Positions 31,654-40,798 of a stretch of 64,000 nt of DNA are shown in pieces. The stretch's first letter is position 1, and the number at the start of each line of letters is the position of its first letter. The position numbers and the translations under genes were made by a program. This DNA comes from Bradyrhizobium viridifuturi (GTDB taxonomy: Bacteria > Pseudomonadota > Alphaproteobacteria > Rhizobiales > Xanthobacteraceae), in assembly GCF_001238275.1 (NCBI RefSeq), contig NZ_LGTB01000003.1, positions 186,001-250,000 of the forward strand, given 5' to 3'. The notes under the pieces are model-generated. The model was given only the letters and a program-made list of their open reading frames with translations. It was not told the origin of the DNA and did not search any database.

Positions 31654-33524
31654 GCCTGCTCCATCCGCCGATAGGCGTCGCGCAATGTCGCCAGCGCATC
31701 ACCGCCGGCGAAGACGAACTCACCGATGCCGGCTGCCCGCAGCGCCGCTTCCTGGTCACCGGGCCGCCCTGCCAGATACATATGCCTTGCTCCGGCGCCG
31801 TGAAGGGCCCTGGCGGCCTCGGTGGCGCTGGCGGCATAGACCTTGTCCGAGGAACAAATGCACGCCGTCGCGGCGCCCGAGGCCTTGAAGGCCGCGACGA
31901 GTGCCGCCGGGTCGGCAAAGCCCTCGGTGTCGATGACCTCGATCCCGCCGGTCTCGAAGAAGCTCTTTGCGAATGTGGCGCGGGCCGTGAAATCGGCCGG
32001 CGTGCCGAGATTGGCCAAGAAAATCTTCGGCCGCGCGCCACGGGCCTTCAATGCGGCGTCGGATTTGTCGCGCAGCGCCTCGAACGGCTCGGCGAGCCGC
32101 ATCGGCGCGAGGGCATCGAACCTGACCTTGGCATCAGGCGTCGCCATCGGCGCCGACGGCTTCACGTCCAACACTGCGAGGACTTCTTCGTGCAGGTTGG
32201 GGAATTCGCTGGCGCCGGTGAGGATGTCGCGCCGCTTCGCCACGTTGGTCTCGCGCTGCGCCCGCGTTGCGGCGACCTTCTGCTGGATGAGCCCGTGTTC
32301 GAGCGCGGGGAAGATGCCGCCGGCCTTCTCGATTTCCTGGAACAACGTCCACGCCGCCTCGCAGAGCTGCGAGGTCAGCGTCTCTATGCCGCCGGCGCCG
32401 GCCGCGGGATCGGAGACCTTGGCGAGGTTGGACTCATCGAGCAGCACGAGCTGCGTGTTGCGGGCCACGCGCCGCGCGAAATCATCCGGCAGGCCGAGTG
32501 CCAGCGTGTGCGGCAGCACGGTGATCGCGTTGGCGCCGCCGAGCCCGGCCGCGAAGGTCGCGATCGTCGCGCGCAGCATGTTCACATTGGGGTCGCGCTG
32601 GGTCAGCATCCGCCAGGCGGTCTGCGCGTTGACGAAGATCGGTTTCGGCGTGAGGCCGCAGGCCTGTTCGATCCTTGCCCACAGGCGGCGCAGCGCGCGG
32701 AATTTCGCCATGGTCAGGAACTGGTCGGCATCGGCGCTGAGGCGGAACGAGATCGCCGCACGCGCCGCATCGAGGTCGATGCCGGCAGCTTCCAGCATCC
32801 GCAGATAGGCGACGCCCAGCGCCAGCGTGAAGGCGAGCTCCTGCACCTCGGAGCCGCCGGCATCATGCACCGGCCGGCCATCGGCCAGCACGAACGGCCC
32901 CTTGAAGCCGCGCTTGATCAGGCCGTTGACCACCTGGCCGAACGACTTTTCGTAATTCGGCCAGGCGATGGCCGCTGCGCCGCGCACCGCCATGGTGCTG
33001 AGCGCCTGATAGTTGAAGTGCAGGTCGAGCTTGGCCGGGTCGAGCTTGCGGGCCTCGACCATGTCGGCGAACGTCTCGCCGGCGTTCTCGCGTCCGATCA
33101 CCGGGTTGAGCGCAATCATGATGCCGGCATCGAGATGGACGCCGCCGCAGGCGCGCGCCAGCGTCTTCTTGCTGGCGTCGGCCAGACCAAAGCCGCGCGT
33201 GCCGGGACCGCCGGCGAACTCGAATTCGAGGCCGGTCGCGCCGTTCTCGAGATCCTGCAAGGCCTGTGCATTGGCCTGCGCGGCATCGGGATGATCGACC
33301 CGTTGCAGGATCTGCCAGGGCATCGCGGCGGCGCGGCCCGGAAGCGGACTGGCGTTGGTGGCGCGGCGGTAGATCGGATCGATCTTCAGGCCGTCATAAG
33401 TCTTGCCGACCAGCTTCTCGAACGGCGCGCCCTTCAGCACGCCGTCGACCAGCTTGCGCCAGTCGTCATAGGTCGCAGCTGGAAAATCCGAAGCCAGAGG
33501 CAAATCGTCAGTCGAGGTCGTCAT
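31650..33524 (-). CDS. mutA: Methylmalonyl-CoA mutase, small subunit
   Basis: The 624-residue chain resembles the large subunit in its barrel but is diverged, as in the heterodimeric enzyme where the small subunit does not bind B12. Visible stretches are YDGLKIDPIYRRATNASPLP, MPWQILQRVDHPDAAQANAQ and VARNTQLVLLDESNLAKVSD. The C-terminal cobalamin-like domain reads KIFLANLGTPADFTARATF: the DxHxxG histidine is missing. ATG at 33524 gives the usual short start (MTTSTDDLP); an upstream in-frame ATG at 33587 adds residues with no family match. It begins the minus-strand series mutA, GFA, mutB, DUF3298, meaB, pcp. Confidence 0.93.
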   Translation of the reverse strand: MTTSTDDLPLASDFPAATYDDWRKLVDGVLKGAPFEKLVGKTYDGLKIDPIYRRATNASPLPGRAAAMPWQILQRVDHPDAAQANAQALQDLENGATGLEFEFAGGPGTRGFGLADASKKTLARACGGVHLDAGIMIALNPVIGRENAGETFADMVEARKLDPAKLDLHFNYQALSTMAVRGAAAIAWPNYEKSFGQVVNGLIKRGFKGPFVLADGRPVHDAGGSEVQELAFTLALGVAYLRMLEAAGIDLDAARAAISFRLSADADQFLTMAKFRALRRLWARIEQACGLTPKPIFVNAQTAWRMLTQRDPNVNMLRATIATFAAGLGGANAITVLPHTLALGLPDDFARRVARNTQLVLLDESNLAKVSDPAAGAGGIETLTSQLCEAAWTLFQEIEKAGGIFPALEHGLIQQKVAATRAQRETNVAKRRDILTGASEFPNLHEEVLAVLDVKPSAPMATPDAKVRFDALAPMRLAEPFEALRDKSDAALKARGARPKIFLANLGTPADFTARATFAKSFFETGGIEVIDTEGFADPAALVAAFKASGAATACICSSDKVYAASATEAARALHGAGARHMYLAGRPGDQEAALRAAGIGEFVFAGGDALATLRDAYRRMEQA

Positions 33525-33631
33525 CCGCCCAAATCGTCCTTCACCGGCCCCGCGAGGGGACCCCTTGATTTGGCCGGAAATTGCCACGGGCGGGCGGCCA
33601 AGCCAAACTTTTGTTTGCGGCGGATCGGCTT

Positions 33632-34123
33632 TTAATCGAGGTCCGCAAGGCGGAAAATACCGTCGGTCGAGACGTTTGCCAGCGCATCCGCGACGCGGTG
33701 GCCGGCAATGACGCGGTCGGGGGCGATCTCGGCCAGCGGCACCAGCACGAAGGCGCGCTCGAACAGACGCGGGTGCGGCAGCGTCAGTTCCGGCTTGTCG
33801 AGTGTGACGTCGTCATAGGCGATCAGGTCGAGGTCGAGGGTGCGCGGCCCCCAGCGCTGCTCGTTCTTGCGGTCGCGGCCGAATTTGGTTTCGATCTTGT
33901 GCAGCGTGAACAGCAGCGCATGCGGATCGAGGCTGGTGTCGATCTCGATGCAGGCATTGATGAAGCTATCCTGCTGCTGATCGCCCCAGGGCGGCGTCGA
34001 GTAATCCGACGAGCGCGCCACGAGCGCGGCCTGCGTCATGCCGCAGATATTGGCGATCGCCTTGCGGAACGTCGTGCGGACATCGCCGACATTGCCGCCG
34101 AGTGCGATCAGGACATCGGCCAT
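33632..34123 (-). CDS. folK: 2-amino-4-hydroxy-6-hydroxymethyldihydropteridine pyrophosphokinase
   Basis: The 163-residue protein is HPPK, which transfers pyrophosphate from ATP to hydroxymethyl-dihydropterin in folate synthesis. ALGGNVGDVRTTF is the opening motif, SSDYSTPPWGDQQQDSFINA covers the substrate loop, and RWGPRTLDLDLIAYDD is the family signature with the two magnesium-binding Asp residues. LPHPRLFERAFVLVPLAEIA closes it. It follows folB by 4 bases on the same strand and ends the folP-folB-folK operon. Confidence 0.96.
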   Translation of the reverse strand: MADVLIALGGNVGDVRTTFRKAIANICGMTQAALVARSSDYSTPPWGDQQQDSFINACIEIDTSLDPHALLFTLHKIETKFGRDRKNEQRWGPRTLDLDLIAYDDVTLDKPELTLPHPRLFERAFVLVPLAEIAPDRVIAGHRVADALANVSTDGIFRLADLD

Positions 34124-34127
34124 CAGG

Positions 34128-34508
34128 TCAACCGTGAGGCAGCGGGTGGCGCGAGCGGGTCAGCACCACGCCGACATCGTCGAAGATCGCCGCGATCGGT
34201 GCATGCGGCTTGTGCACCGTGACCTTGACCGCCCTGACGCGCGGGAAGGTCGCCAGGATGTCCTCGGCCACCGCGCCGGCGGCGCGCTCGAGCAGCTTGT
34301 AATTGGTGTTCTTGAAGGCCGACGTCGCGGTCGCCACCACGTTGGAATAGGAGACCGTGTCGGAGAGGCGGTCGGTGCGCGAGGATTCCGAGAGGTCGGT
34401 GTAGAGCTCGAGGTCGATGACGAAGCGCTGTCCGACCTCGGTCTCGTGTTCCATCACGCCATGGCGGGCATGGATGACGATCCCGGAGATGAAGATCGTG
34501 TCGGTCAT
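34128..34508 (-). CDS. folB: Dihydroneopterin aldolase
   Basis: The 126-residue product matches FolB, which cleaves dihydroneopterin to hydroxymethyl-dihydropterin and glycolaldehyde. The N-terminal strand FISGIVIHARHGVMEHETEV contains the conserved HGVxxxE. SDTVSYSNVVATATSAFKNT is the pterin-binding region, YKLLERAAGAVAEDILATF carries the Glu that anchors the pterin, and VTVHKPHAPI holds the conserved catalytic Lys region. Its start overlaps the folP stop by 4 bases, which indicates coupled translation. Confidence 0.94.
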   Translation of the reverse strand: MTDTIFISGIVIHARHGVMEHETEVGQRFVIDLELYTDLSESSRTDRLSDTVSYSNVVATATSAFKNTNYKLLERAAGAVAEDILATFPRVRAVKVTVHKPHAPIAAIFDDVGVVLTRSRHPLPHG

Positions 34509-35362
34509 TGCTGTCCCTCGATTGCCGCGGCGACCCGCAGCGCCTGAACGGTTTCGGCGACGTCATGCGCGCGGATGATGCGGGCGCCGTTCTGCGCCGC
34601 GATCAGGTGCGCGGCGAGCGAGCCGCCGATCCGCTGTTGCGGCTCCGATGGCACCACCGTGCTGATGAAGCGCTTGCGCGAGGCGCCGACCAGCACCGGC
34701 AGGTGGAATGCATCGAGCTCGGAGAGGCGCGCCAGCGCGATCATGCTCTGCTCCGGCGTCTTGCCGAAGCCGATGCCGGGATCGAGCACGATCCGGTCGG
34801 ATGCGATGCCGGTGCGCGCCGCGATATCAAGCGAGCGTTCGAAGAATCCCGTGATGTCCCGCATGATGTCGATCGAAGGATCGGCGCTCTCGCGATTGTG
34901 CATGACGATCACCGGCACGCCGCGTGCAGCGACGACGCCCGCCATGCCGGCGTCGCGTTGCAGGCCCCAGACGTCGTTGGCGATCACGGCGCCCTGGTCG
35001 AGCGCCCAGGCCACCACCTCGGATTTCATGCTGTCGATCGAGACCGGTACGCCGAGCGCGATCACCTCGGCCAGCACCGGCTTCAGCCGCGCCATTTCTG
35101 CCTCGGCGGTGACCGGCTGCGAGCCGTAGGGGCGGGTCGATTCCGCGCCGATATCGATGATGTCGGCGCCCTCGGCGACGAGCCTGCGGGCCTGCGCCAG
35201 CGCCTGCTCCGGTGCGATGAACTGTCCGCCGTCGGAGAACGAATCCGGCGTCACGTTCAGGATACCCATGACCGCCGGATAGGGCCGCGACAGCAGCGCC
35301 GGCAGCACAGCTGATACGGCCGGGCCGGTCATCGCCGACGCTATGGGCTTGATCGCCGTCAT
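34505..35362 (-). CDS. folP: Dihydropteroate synthase
   Basis: About 285 residues. The enzyme joins hydroxymethyl-dihydropterin pyrophosphate to p-aminobenzoate and is the sulfonamide target. MGILNVTPDSFSDGGQF is the first family signature, ADIIDIGAESTRPYGSQPV the second, and VSIDSMKSEVVAWALDQGA and VLDPGIGFGKTPEQSM follow, with LPVLVGASRKRFI and IIRAHDVAETVQALRVA at the end. All the phosphate and pterin contacts I know appear. ATG at 35362 (MTAIKPIASAM) is preferred; an ATG at 35392 adds ten residues. It is the first gene of folP-folB-folK. Confidence 0.95.
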   Translation of the reverse strand: MTAIKPIASAMTGPAVSAVLPALLSRPYPAVMGILNVTPDSFSDGGQFIAPEQALAQARRLVAEGADIIDIGAESTRPYGSQPVTAEAEMARLKPVLAEVIALGVPVSIDSMKSEVVAWALDQGAVIANDVWGLQRDAGMAGVVAARGVPVIVMHNRESADPSIDIMRDITGFFERSLDIAARTGIASDRIVLDPGIGFGKTPEQSMIALARLSELDAFHLPVLVGASRKRFISTVVPSEPQQRIGGSLAAHLIAAQNGARIIRAHDVAETVQALRVAAAIEGQQ

Positions 35363-35461
35363 GCGGTGGCTTTGCGCTGACCGCAGCGGCAAGTCAAGGT
35401 GTCGCGATGATGGCCGGCGCCGGCGGTGCCGAATGCCGTTAAGGCAGGCTAATAGGGGATG

Positions 35462-35869
35462 CTAATAGGTGATTTTGGGAGGCAGCTTGCGTGCCTCTTC
35501 AATCAGCAGCTCGACTGACTTCTCCGACGGCATCACGCGGACGAGCTTCCGCCGCACGTTGGCGTCCTTCATGCTCTGTGCCAGCCGTGACGGGTTGCGA
35601 TGGGCGAGCTCGCGCACCGTGGTAACGCCGGCGGCGCGGACCAGGCCGACCTTCGCCTTACCCATTCCGGGAATCCGCATATAGTCGGAGATGTTGGCCC
35701 ATTCGAGCAGTTGTTGTTCGCTGATCCCGGTCTTGGAGGCGAGCGCCTTGCGTCCCTTGACGGTGCGGGCGGCTTCAAGCAGCGCGTCGGTCGTGCGGAT
35801 ACCCTGTGATTTCAGTTTGGTGGCGCAATAGGCGGACAGGCCTTCGATCTCGGAGAGGGGGTATGTCAT
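35462..35869 (-). CDS. DUF4332 domain protein (helix-hairpin-helix)
   Basis: From ATG 35869 the product is 135 residues. It reads as two pairs of helix-hairpin-helix units: LSEIEGLSAYCATKLKSQGI, ALASKTGISEQQLLEWANIS, MRIPGMGKAKVGLVRAAGVT and VRELAHRNPSRLAQSMKDAN. This is the layout of DUF4332, a domain proposed to bind DNA or nucleotides by likeness to HhH repeats. The start is chosen by the family-typical opening (YPLSEIEGLSA); the frame extends upstream without family features. The gene stands alone between the fol operon and a DUF2267-like gene. Confidence 0.78.
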   Translation of the reverse strand: MTYPLSEIEGLSAYCATKLKSQGIRTTDALLEAARTVKGRKALASKTGISEQQLLEWANISDYMRIPGMGKAKVGLVRAAGVTTVRELAHRNPSRLAQSMKDANVRRKLVRVMPSEKSVELLIEEARKLPPKITY

Positions 35870-35924
35870 GATACTCGTATGCAGGTAGAAGGGAGCGCGC
35901 GTGCAAGGGCGTGGGGAGAGTGCT

Positions 35925-36290
35925 TCAGGCAAACTGGCTGAGGCCCGGCGTCCCCGAGATGATCTCGCCCATTTGATCCGCTCCGATTTTGTCGCGACCG
36001 AACCTGAAAAGTTCACGCGCGACGTTCTGAATTTCACTCATGCTCAGGCCAAGCGCCATCAGCCGGGTGCCGACAGCCATCAGCCCGCCGCCCATCAACC
36101 GCGATAGACCACCGCTGTTGTTGGAGGCGGCGATTGCCGCTTCGGCGCCGGGGATTTGGTCGATCAGAGCCTGAACTTTGTCGGAAGGTCCCTCGTTACG
36201 GAGGAAACCCAGAACGATGCCGATGGTTTTTTCAGCGACAGCGCCATCGATGCCGGCCTTCGCGGCCAGCTGTCCAACCAGTTCGTCCAT
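35925..36290 (-). CDS. DUF2267-like small helical protein
   Basis: The 121-residue protein begins MDELVGQLAAKAGIDGAVAE, continues KTIGIVLGFLRNEGPSDKVQ, has a Gly/Met-rich middle (GGLSRLMGGGLMAVGTRLMA) and ends in LGLSMSEIQNVARELFRFGR and a short tail. The helical N-terminus with AEKTIGIVLGFL resembles the DUF2267 group, and the Gly-rich centre suggests a flexible or membrane-touching segment. The assignment is by pattern only. ATG 36290 follows GGGGCAAG. A longer upstream frame is not supported. Confidence 0.6.
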   Translation of the reverse strand: MDELVGQLAAKAGIDGAVAEKTIGIVLGFLRNEGPSDKVQALIDQIPGAEAAIAASNNSGGLSRLMGGGLMAVGTRLMALGLSMSEIQNVARELFRFGRDKIGADQMGEIISGTPGLSQFA

Positions 36291-36603
36291 CTTGCCCCGC
36301 CTCAACCGGACTTTGCCGTATCGTTCTTGAGGATTTATCTTGAGCGCCTGTGTCACGAAATACAAGCGATCCGCGCATTTCAGTTCGTATTCTTTTTCGA
36401 TCGCGCCGTGACTGTGGCCTCGCTGCAAGAGTGAGCGGCGGATTCACACCATCTTGTCGCAATGCGCAATGCCTTTCGTCACTTTGCCGGGAATAAAATA
36501 TGAGGAACTGCTGGCGCGACAATATACGCCGGCATCCGCCGACGGTTTCAATCGAACGGCAAGATGCAATATGATGCCCTCGGTTCGAATGGATCGATCC
36601 GAT

Positions 36604-36618
36604 TTAAATCTGCGTTAA
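36604..36618. promoter_or_regulatory. CtrA-like box ahead of the HerA-like gene
   Basis: TTAAATCTGCGTTAA is an exact TTAA-N7-TTAA, the consensus for the alphaproteobacterial cell-cycle regulator CtrA. It ends 11 bases before the ATG at 36630. That is close to the start, so binding there would overlap the promoter or the leader. Function is inferred from the motif alone. Confidence 0.5.
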
Positions 36619-36629
36619 GAGGCGAAGCG

Positions 36630-38252
36630 ATGGCGACCTCCGACAACAAATTGGCCGATACCGACGAGAAGATTTTTGTCGGCAAGGGCGAGGAGACAGC
36701 CTGGTTGACGCTGGCGCTGGCCAATCGGCATGGCCTCGTCACCGGCGCGACCGGAACCGGCAAGACCGTCTCGCTTCAAGTCATGGCCGAAGGGTTTGCG
36801 CGCGCCGGTGTTCCGGTTTTCGCAGCCGACATCAAAGGCGATCTCTCCGGTATCTCTGAAGTCGGCGAGGCCAAGGACTTTATAGTGAAGCGGGCCCAGC
36901 AAATGGGCTTGACCTTCCAGGCGGATCAATTCTCGACCGTATTCTGGGATGTGTTCGGCGAGCAGGGCCATCCGGTGCGTGCGACCGTCACAGAGATGGG
37001 ACCGTTGCTGCTGTCGCGGATGCTCGATCTGAACGACGTGCAGGAGGGCGTGCTCAATGTTGCCTTCCGCGTCGCCGACGAGAACGGCCTCACGCTGATC
37101 GACATGAAGGATCTGCGCGCGCTGCTGGATGCGATCGCGCCCGACGGCAGCAAGAAGGGCGCCGACGACGGCGAGGACCCGTTGGCGTCGATCCGCAAGG
37201 CCGCGCAGAGCTACGGCAACGTGTCCAAGGCCACCGTCGGAACGATCCAGCGTCAGCTGCTGGTGCTCGAGAACCAGGGCGGCGCAAAATTCTTCGGCGA
37301 ACCGGCGCTGACCTTGAAGGATTTCATGCGGACCGACCGCGACGGGCGCGGCATGGTTAATATCCTCGTCGCCGACAAGCTGATGCAGAGCCCGCGGCTT
37401 TACGCCACGTTCCTGCTCTGGATGCTGTCGGAACTGTTCGAGGAATTGCCGGAGGCCGGCGACTTGCCGAAGCCGAAGCTGGTGTTCTTCTTCGACGAGG
37501 CGCATCTCCTGTTTACCGATGCGCCCAAGGCGTTGATGGACAAGATCGAGCAGGTGGTGCGACTGATCCGCTCCAAGGGCGTCGGTGTCTATTTCGTCAC
37601 GCAGAATCCGATCGACGTGCCGGACAAGGTGCTGGCGCAGCTCGGCAACCGCGTGCAGCACGCGCTGCGCGCCTTCACGCCGCGCGACCAGAAGGCGGTC
37701 GCCGCGGCCGCGCAGACCTTCCGGCCCAATCCGAAGCTCGACACCGCGCGGGTGATCATGGAGCTCGGCAAGGGCGAGGCGCTGGTCTCGTTCCTCGAGG
37801 GCGGCGGCACGCCGTCGATGGTCGAGCGGATCATGGTGCGGCCGCCGTCGGCGCGGATCGGACCGATCACGCCGGAGGAGCGCAAGGCGATCATGGATGC
37901 GAGCCCGGTGAAGGGCAAATACGACACCGCGATCGACGCCGAATCCGCCTACGAGATCATCCAGAAGCGTTTGTCGGGTGCTGCGGCGCCGGCCGAGGGT
38001 GGCGCCGGCGGTGGGGGTGGCGGCATCCTCGGCGAGATCGGCGCGATCGCCGCCACGATCTTCGGCACCAATGTCAAGCGCGGCCGGCTCTCGACCGGGC
38101 AGGTGATTGCGCGCAACGTCACGCGCTCGGTGACCGACAAGGTGGTCGGCGGCGTGGTCGCAGATCTCGGCAAGTCGGTCGGCGGTTCGGTTGGCGGCTC
38201 GATCGGCCGCGCGCTGGTGCGCGGCGCGCTCGGCGGAATCCTGCGCAGGTAG
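36630..38252 (+). CDS. HerA-like ATPase (DUF853 family)
   Basis: The 540-residue protein is a P-loop ATPase of the HerA/FtsK superfamily, DUF853 group. Walker A is LVTGATGTGKTVSLQVMAEG, and VFAADIKGDLSGISE follows. Walker B is LVFFFDEAHLLFTDAPKAL, then comes the sensor-like YFVTQNPIDVPDKVLAQLGN and an arginine-finger region HALRAFTPRDQKAV. The C-terminus is Gly-rich (GGVVADLGKSVGGSVGGSIG), usual for this group. Family members are predicted DNA-handling motors of unproved role. ATG 36630 fits the family start (MATSDNK); an upstream ATG at 36564 is less likely. A CtrA-like box lies just upstream. Confidence 0.88.
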   Translation: MATSDNKLADTDEKIFVGKGEETAWLTLALANRHGLVTGATGTGKTVSLQVMAEGFARAGVPVFAADIKGDLSGISEVGEAKDFIVKRAQQMGLTFQADQFSTVFWDVFGEQGHPVRATVTEMGPLLLSRMLDLNDVQEGVLNVAFRVADENGLTLIDMKDLRALLDAIAPDGSKKGADDGEDPLASIRKAAQSYGNVSKATVGTIQRQLLVLENQGGAKFFGEPALTLKDFMRTDRDGRGMVNILVADKLMQSPRLYATFLLWMLSELFEELPEAGDLPKPKLVFFFDEAHLLFTDAPKALMDKIEQVVRLIRSKGVGVYFVTQNPIDVPDKVLAQLGNRVQHALRAFTPRDQKAVAAAAQTFRPNPKLDTARVIMELGKGEALVSFLEGGGTPSMVERIMVRPPSARIGPITPEERKAIMDASPVKGKYDTAIDAESAYEIIQKRLSGAAAPAEGGAGGGGGGILGEIGAIAATIFGTNVKRGRLSTGQVIARNVTRSVTDKVVGGVVADLGKSVGGSVGGSIGRALVRGALGGILRR

Positions 38253-38345
38253 CATCGCGACGACCTGACCGGAGGCAACCAGCTTTGCCTTCGCCGGTTG
38301 CCGCGCTACAACGTCGGCAATGTCCAAACAAAAAGGATATCCGCG

Positions 38346-39746
38346 ATGTCCAACGCCAAGCTGCAGCCCGTTCTCGACCGCATCGATGCCGATTTCGACA
38401 ACAGTCTCGAGCGGCTGTTCACGCTGCTGCGGATCAAATCGATCTCTGCCGATCCGGCCTTTGCCAACGACTGCAAGGCGGCCGCCGATCATCTCGCCAA
38501 GGATATCGCAACCCTCGGCTTCAAGACCGAGGTGCGCCCGACCGCCGGCCATCCGGCCGTGGTCGGCAAGCTGAATGGCTCGACCGACGGGCGCCCGCAC
38601 GTGCTGTTCTACGGTCACTATGACGTGCAGCCGGTCGATCCCTTGAATCTCTGGCATCGTCCGCCGTTCGAGCCCGTCGTGACCGACCATGCCGATGGAC
38701 GCAAGATCATCGTCGCGCGCGGCGCCGAGGACGACAAGGGACAGTTGATGACCTTCGTCGAGGCCTGCCGCGCCTGGAAGAATGTGACGGGATCGCTGCC
38801 GGTCGACATCACCATCGTCATCGAGGGCGAGGAGGAGATCGGCTCGAAGAATTTCGTGCCGTTCCTCGAGGCGAACAAGGCCGAGCTCAAGGCCGACTTC
38901 GCGCTGGTCTGCGACACCGGCATGTGGGACCCCAACACGCCGGCGATCACCACCTCGCTGCGTGGCCTGGTCTATGACGAGGTCAAGATCAAGGCCGCCA
39001 ATCGCGACCTGCATTCCGGCGTGTTCGGCGGCGGTGCGCAGAACCCGATCCGGGTGCTGACGCGGATCCTCGGCGGCCTGCATGACGACAACGGCCACAT
39101 CACCATCCCCGGTTTCTACGACGGCGTGAAGGATTTGCCGCCGGACATCCTGGCGCAGTGGAAGCAGCTCAACCTGACGCCGGAAAGCTTCCTCAAGCCG
39201 ATCGGCCTTTCGGTGCCCGCCGGCGAAAAGGATCGGCTCCTGATCGAACAAGTCTCATCGCGGCCGACTTGCGACATCAACGGCATCATCGGCGGCTATA
39301 CCGGCGAGGGCTCGAAGACGGTAATCGCGGCCGAGGCGTCGGCGAAGGTCTCGTTCCGCCTGGTCGAGGGACAGGATCCCGAGAAGATCCGGCAGGCGTT
39401 CCGCGATTATGTGAAGTCGCGCGTGCCGGCCGACTGCAAGGCCGAGTTCATCGATCATTCCTCGGCGCCGGCGATCGCGCTCGACTGGAACATGAAGCCG
39501 CTGGCGGCAGCCCGCCGCGCGCTGACCGACGAGTGGGGCAAGGAGGCGCTGCTGATCGGCTCCGGCGCCTCGATTCCGATCGTCGCCGACTTCAAGCGCA
39601 CGCTCGGCCTCGACAGCGTGCTGGTCGGCTTCGGGCTCGACGACGACAACATCCATTCGCCGAACGAGAAGTACGATCTGAAGAGCTACCACAAGGGCAT
39701 CCGCTCCTGGGCGCGGATCCTGGCCGCCTTCGCCGACACCAAATAG
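38346..39746 (+). CDS. M20 family metallopeptidase (dipeptidase)
   Basis: The 466-residue protein belongs to the M20 dipeptidases related to carnosinase and the DUG1 group. LFYGHYDVQPVDPLNLWHRP holds the first metal His and the catalytic Asp. ARGAEDDKGQLMTFVEA has the bridging Asp. VIEGEEEIGSKNF has the catalytic Glu and a metal Glu. LVCDTGMWDPNTPAITTSLR gives another metal Asp, and FGLDDDNIHSPNEKYDL near the end the last metal His. The lid domain (about 205-380) is present. It would hydrolyse small peptides in the cytoplasm. ATG 38346 (MSNAKLQ) follows AAAAGGATATCCGCG. A rho-independent terminator lies 20 bases downstream. Confidence 0.92.
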   Translation: MSNAKLQPVLDRIDADFDNSLERLFTLLRIKSISADPAFANDCKAAADHLAKDIATLGFKTEVRPTAGHPAVVGKLNGSTDGRPHVLFYGHYDVQPVDPLNLWHRPPFEPVVTDHADGRKIIVARGAEDDKGQLMTFVEACRAWKNVTGSLPVDITIVIEGEEEIGSKNFVPFLEANKAELKADFALVCDTGMWDPNTPAITTSLRGLVYDEVKIKAANRDLHSGVFGGGAQNPIRVLTRILGGLHDDNGHITIPGFYDGVKDLPPDILAQWKQLNLTPESFLKPIGLSVPAGEKDRLLIEQVSSRPTCDINGIIGGYTGEGSKTVIAAEASAKVSFRLVEGQDPEKIRQAFRDYVKSRVPADCKAEFIDHSSAPAIALDWNMKPLAAARRALTDEWGKEALLIGSGASIPIVADFKRTLGLDSVLVGFGLDDDNIHSPNEKYDLKSYHKGIRSWARILAAFADTK

Positions 39747-39765
39747 GCGAGAGGCCCCGAACGTG

Positions 39766-39797
39766 AAAACGCCGCCCGGAATTGGGCGGCGTTTTGA
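39766..39797 (+). terminator. Rho-independent terminator of the M20 gene
   Basis: AAAACGCCGCCC (39766-39777) pairs perfectly with GGGCGGCGTTTT (39784-39795) around the loop GGAATT. The flanking A and T runs allow termination from both directions, so it could also serve the convergent aldolase gene. Confidence 0.9.
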
Positions 39798-39850
39798 TTC
39801 CGATAGTGCAGAGGGTGTTGGCGGATAGCCTACCCGAAGATTGTGAAATT

Positions 39851-40630
39851 TCAATCACGGTAACCGGGGTTGACCCGGTCGAGCTTGCGCAGCAGCGGCG
39901 GCCAGACCAGCTGGGTCGAGCGCAGCTCAGCGCGGTCCGGGTTGGAGAGCAGCTCGGTGTTCTTGTCGATCGCGAGCTGGTCGACCGGGTAGGCGATCGG
40001 GCCGAGCGCACGGGTCGCCACCTGCATCGAGCAGGCGCGCTCCAGATGGTACATCCGCTCGAAGGCGGAGGCGACCGAGCGGCCGACCGTCAGCGTGCCG
40101 TGATTGCGCAGCAGCATGTGGTTCTTTGTGCCGAGATCGCGCTGCAGGCGCGGGCGCTCGTCATGATCGAGCGCGATGCCTTCATAGTCGTGATAGGCGA
40201 GATCGTGGGTGACGAGCTGCGCGGTCTGGTTCAGCGGCAGCAGCCCGTCGGGGCCGCTCGACACTGCTGTACCGTCGATGGTGTGCAGATGGAGCACACA
40301 GCCGGCGTCCTCGCGCACCTCGTGGATCGCCGAATGGATGGTGAAGCCGGCCGGGTTGATGCTGTAGTCGCTCTTCGAGAGCTGGTTGCCGTCGAGGTCG
40401 ACCTTGACCAGGCTCGACGCGGTGATCTCGTCGAACATCAGCCCGTAGGGGTTGATCAGGAAGTGATGCTCGGGTCCGGGCACGCGGGCCGAGATGTGGG
40501 TGTCGACCAGATCGTCCCAGCCATAGAGTGCGACAAGCCGGTAGCAGGCGGCGAGATTGATCCGCTGCTCCCATTCCGCCGCGCTCATATCCGACGGCAC
40601 TTCCTTCAGGCGCGCTTCCGCTGGCGACAT
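39851..40630 (-). CDS. Class II aldolase/adducin family protein
   Basis: The 259-residue protein matches the class II aldolase/adducin fold, a zinc-dependent group that includes fuculose phosphate aldolase. AACYRLVALYGWDDLVDTHIS opens the domain with a conserved Asn-like/His pocket, FLINPYGLMFDEITASSLVK follows, CVLHLHTIDGTAVSS carries the HxH zinc pair, and MLLRNHGTLTVGRSVASAFE supplies the third zinc His (NHG). Substrate is unknown; many genes of this type in rhizobia act in unassigned sugar or aromatic routes. The gene is convergent with the M20 gene, with a terminator between. Confidence 0.9.
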   Translation of the reverse strand: MSPAEARLKEVPSDMSAAEWEQRINLAACYRLVALYGWDDLVDTHISARVPGPEHHFLINPYGLMFDEITASSLVKVDLDGNQLSKSDYSINPAGFTIHSAIHEVREDAGCVLHLHTIDGTAVSSGPDGLLPLNQTAQLVTHDLAYHDYEGIALDHDERPRLQRDLGTKNHMLLRNHGTLTVGRSVASAFERMYHLERACSMQVATRALGPIAYPVDQLAIDKNTELLSNPDRAELRSTQLVWPPLLRKLDRVNPGYRD

Positions 40631-40798
40631 GTCGATTGCTCCCTTGATGGCTGTTTCCTGCGTCGAACCTAGCGTCGGCGCCGGATCGCGACAAGGCAGC
40701 GTAAGGGCGTGACAGTCATGTCAGCATGCGGCGGCTGGCCCACGATCCGGGAGATCATGCTCCGGAAATGGGCAGGAGCGTAACGAACGTGCTTTGCG

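Noticed and set aside
31572..33635. A 687-codon plus-strand frame opposite the small mutase subunit
   Set aside because: Antisense shadow; the minus-strand product is clearly MutA.
36615..39251. An 878-codon open frame on the minus strand opposite the HerA-like and M20 genes
   Set aside because: It is rich in His, Arg, Asp and Gln with no domain, and mirrors two well-identified genes. High G+C third positions leave the antisense frame free of stops.
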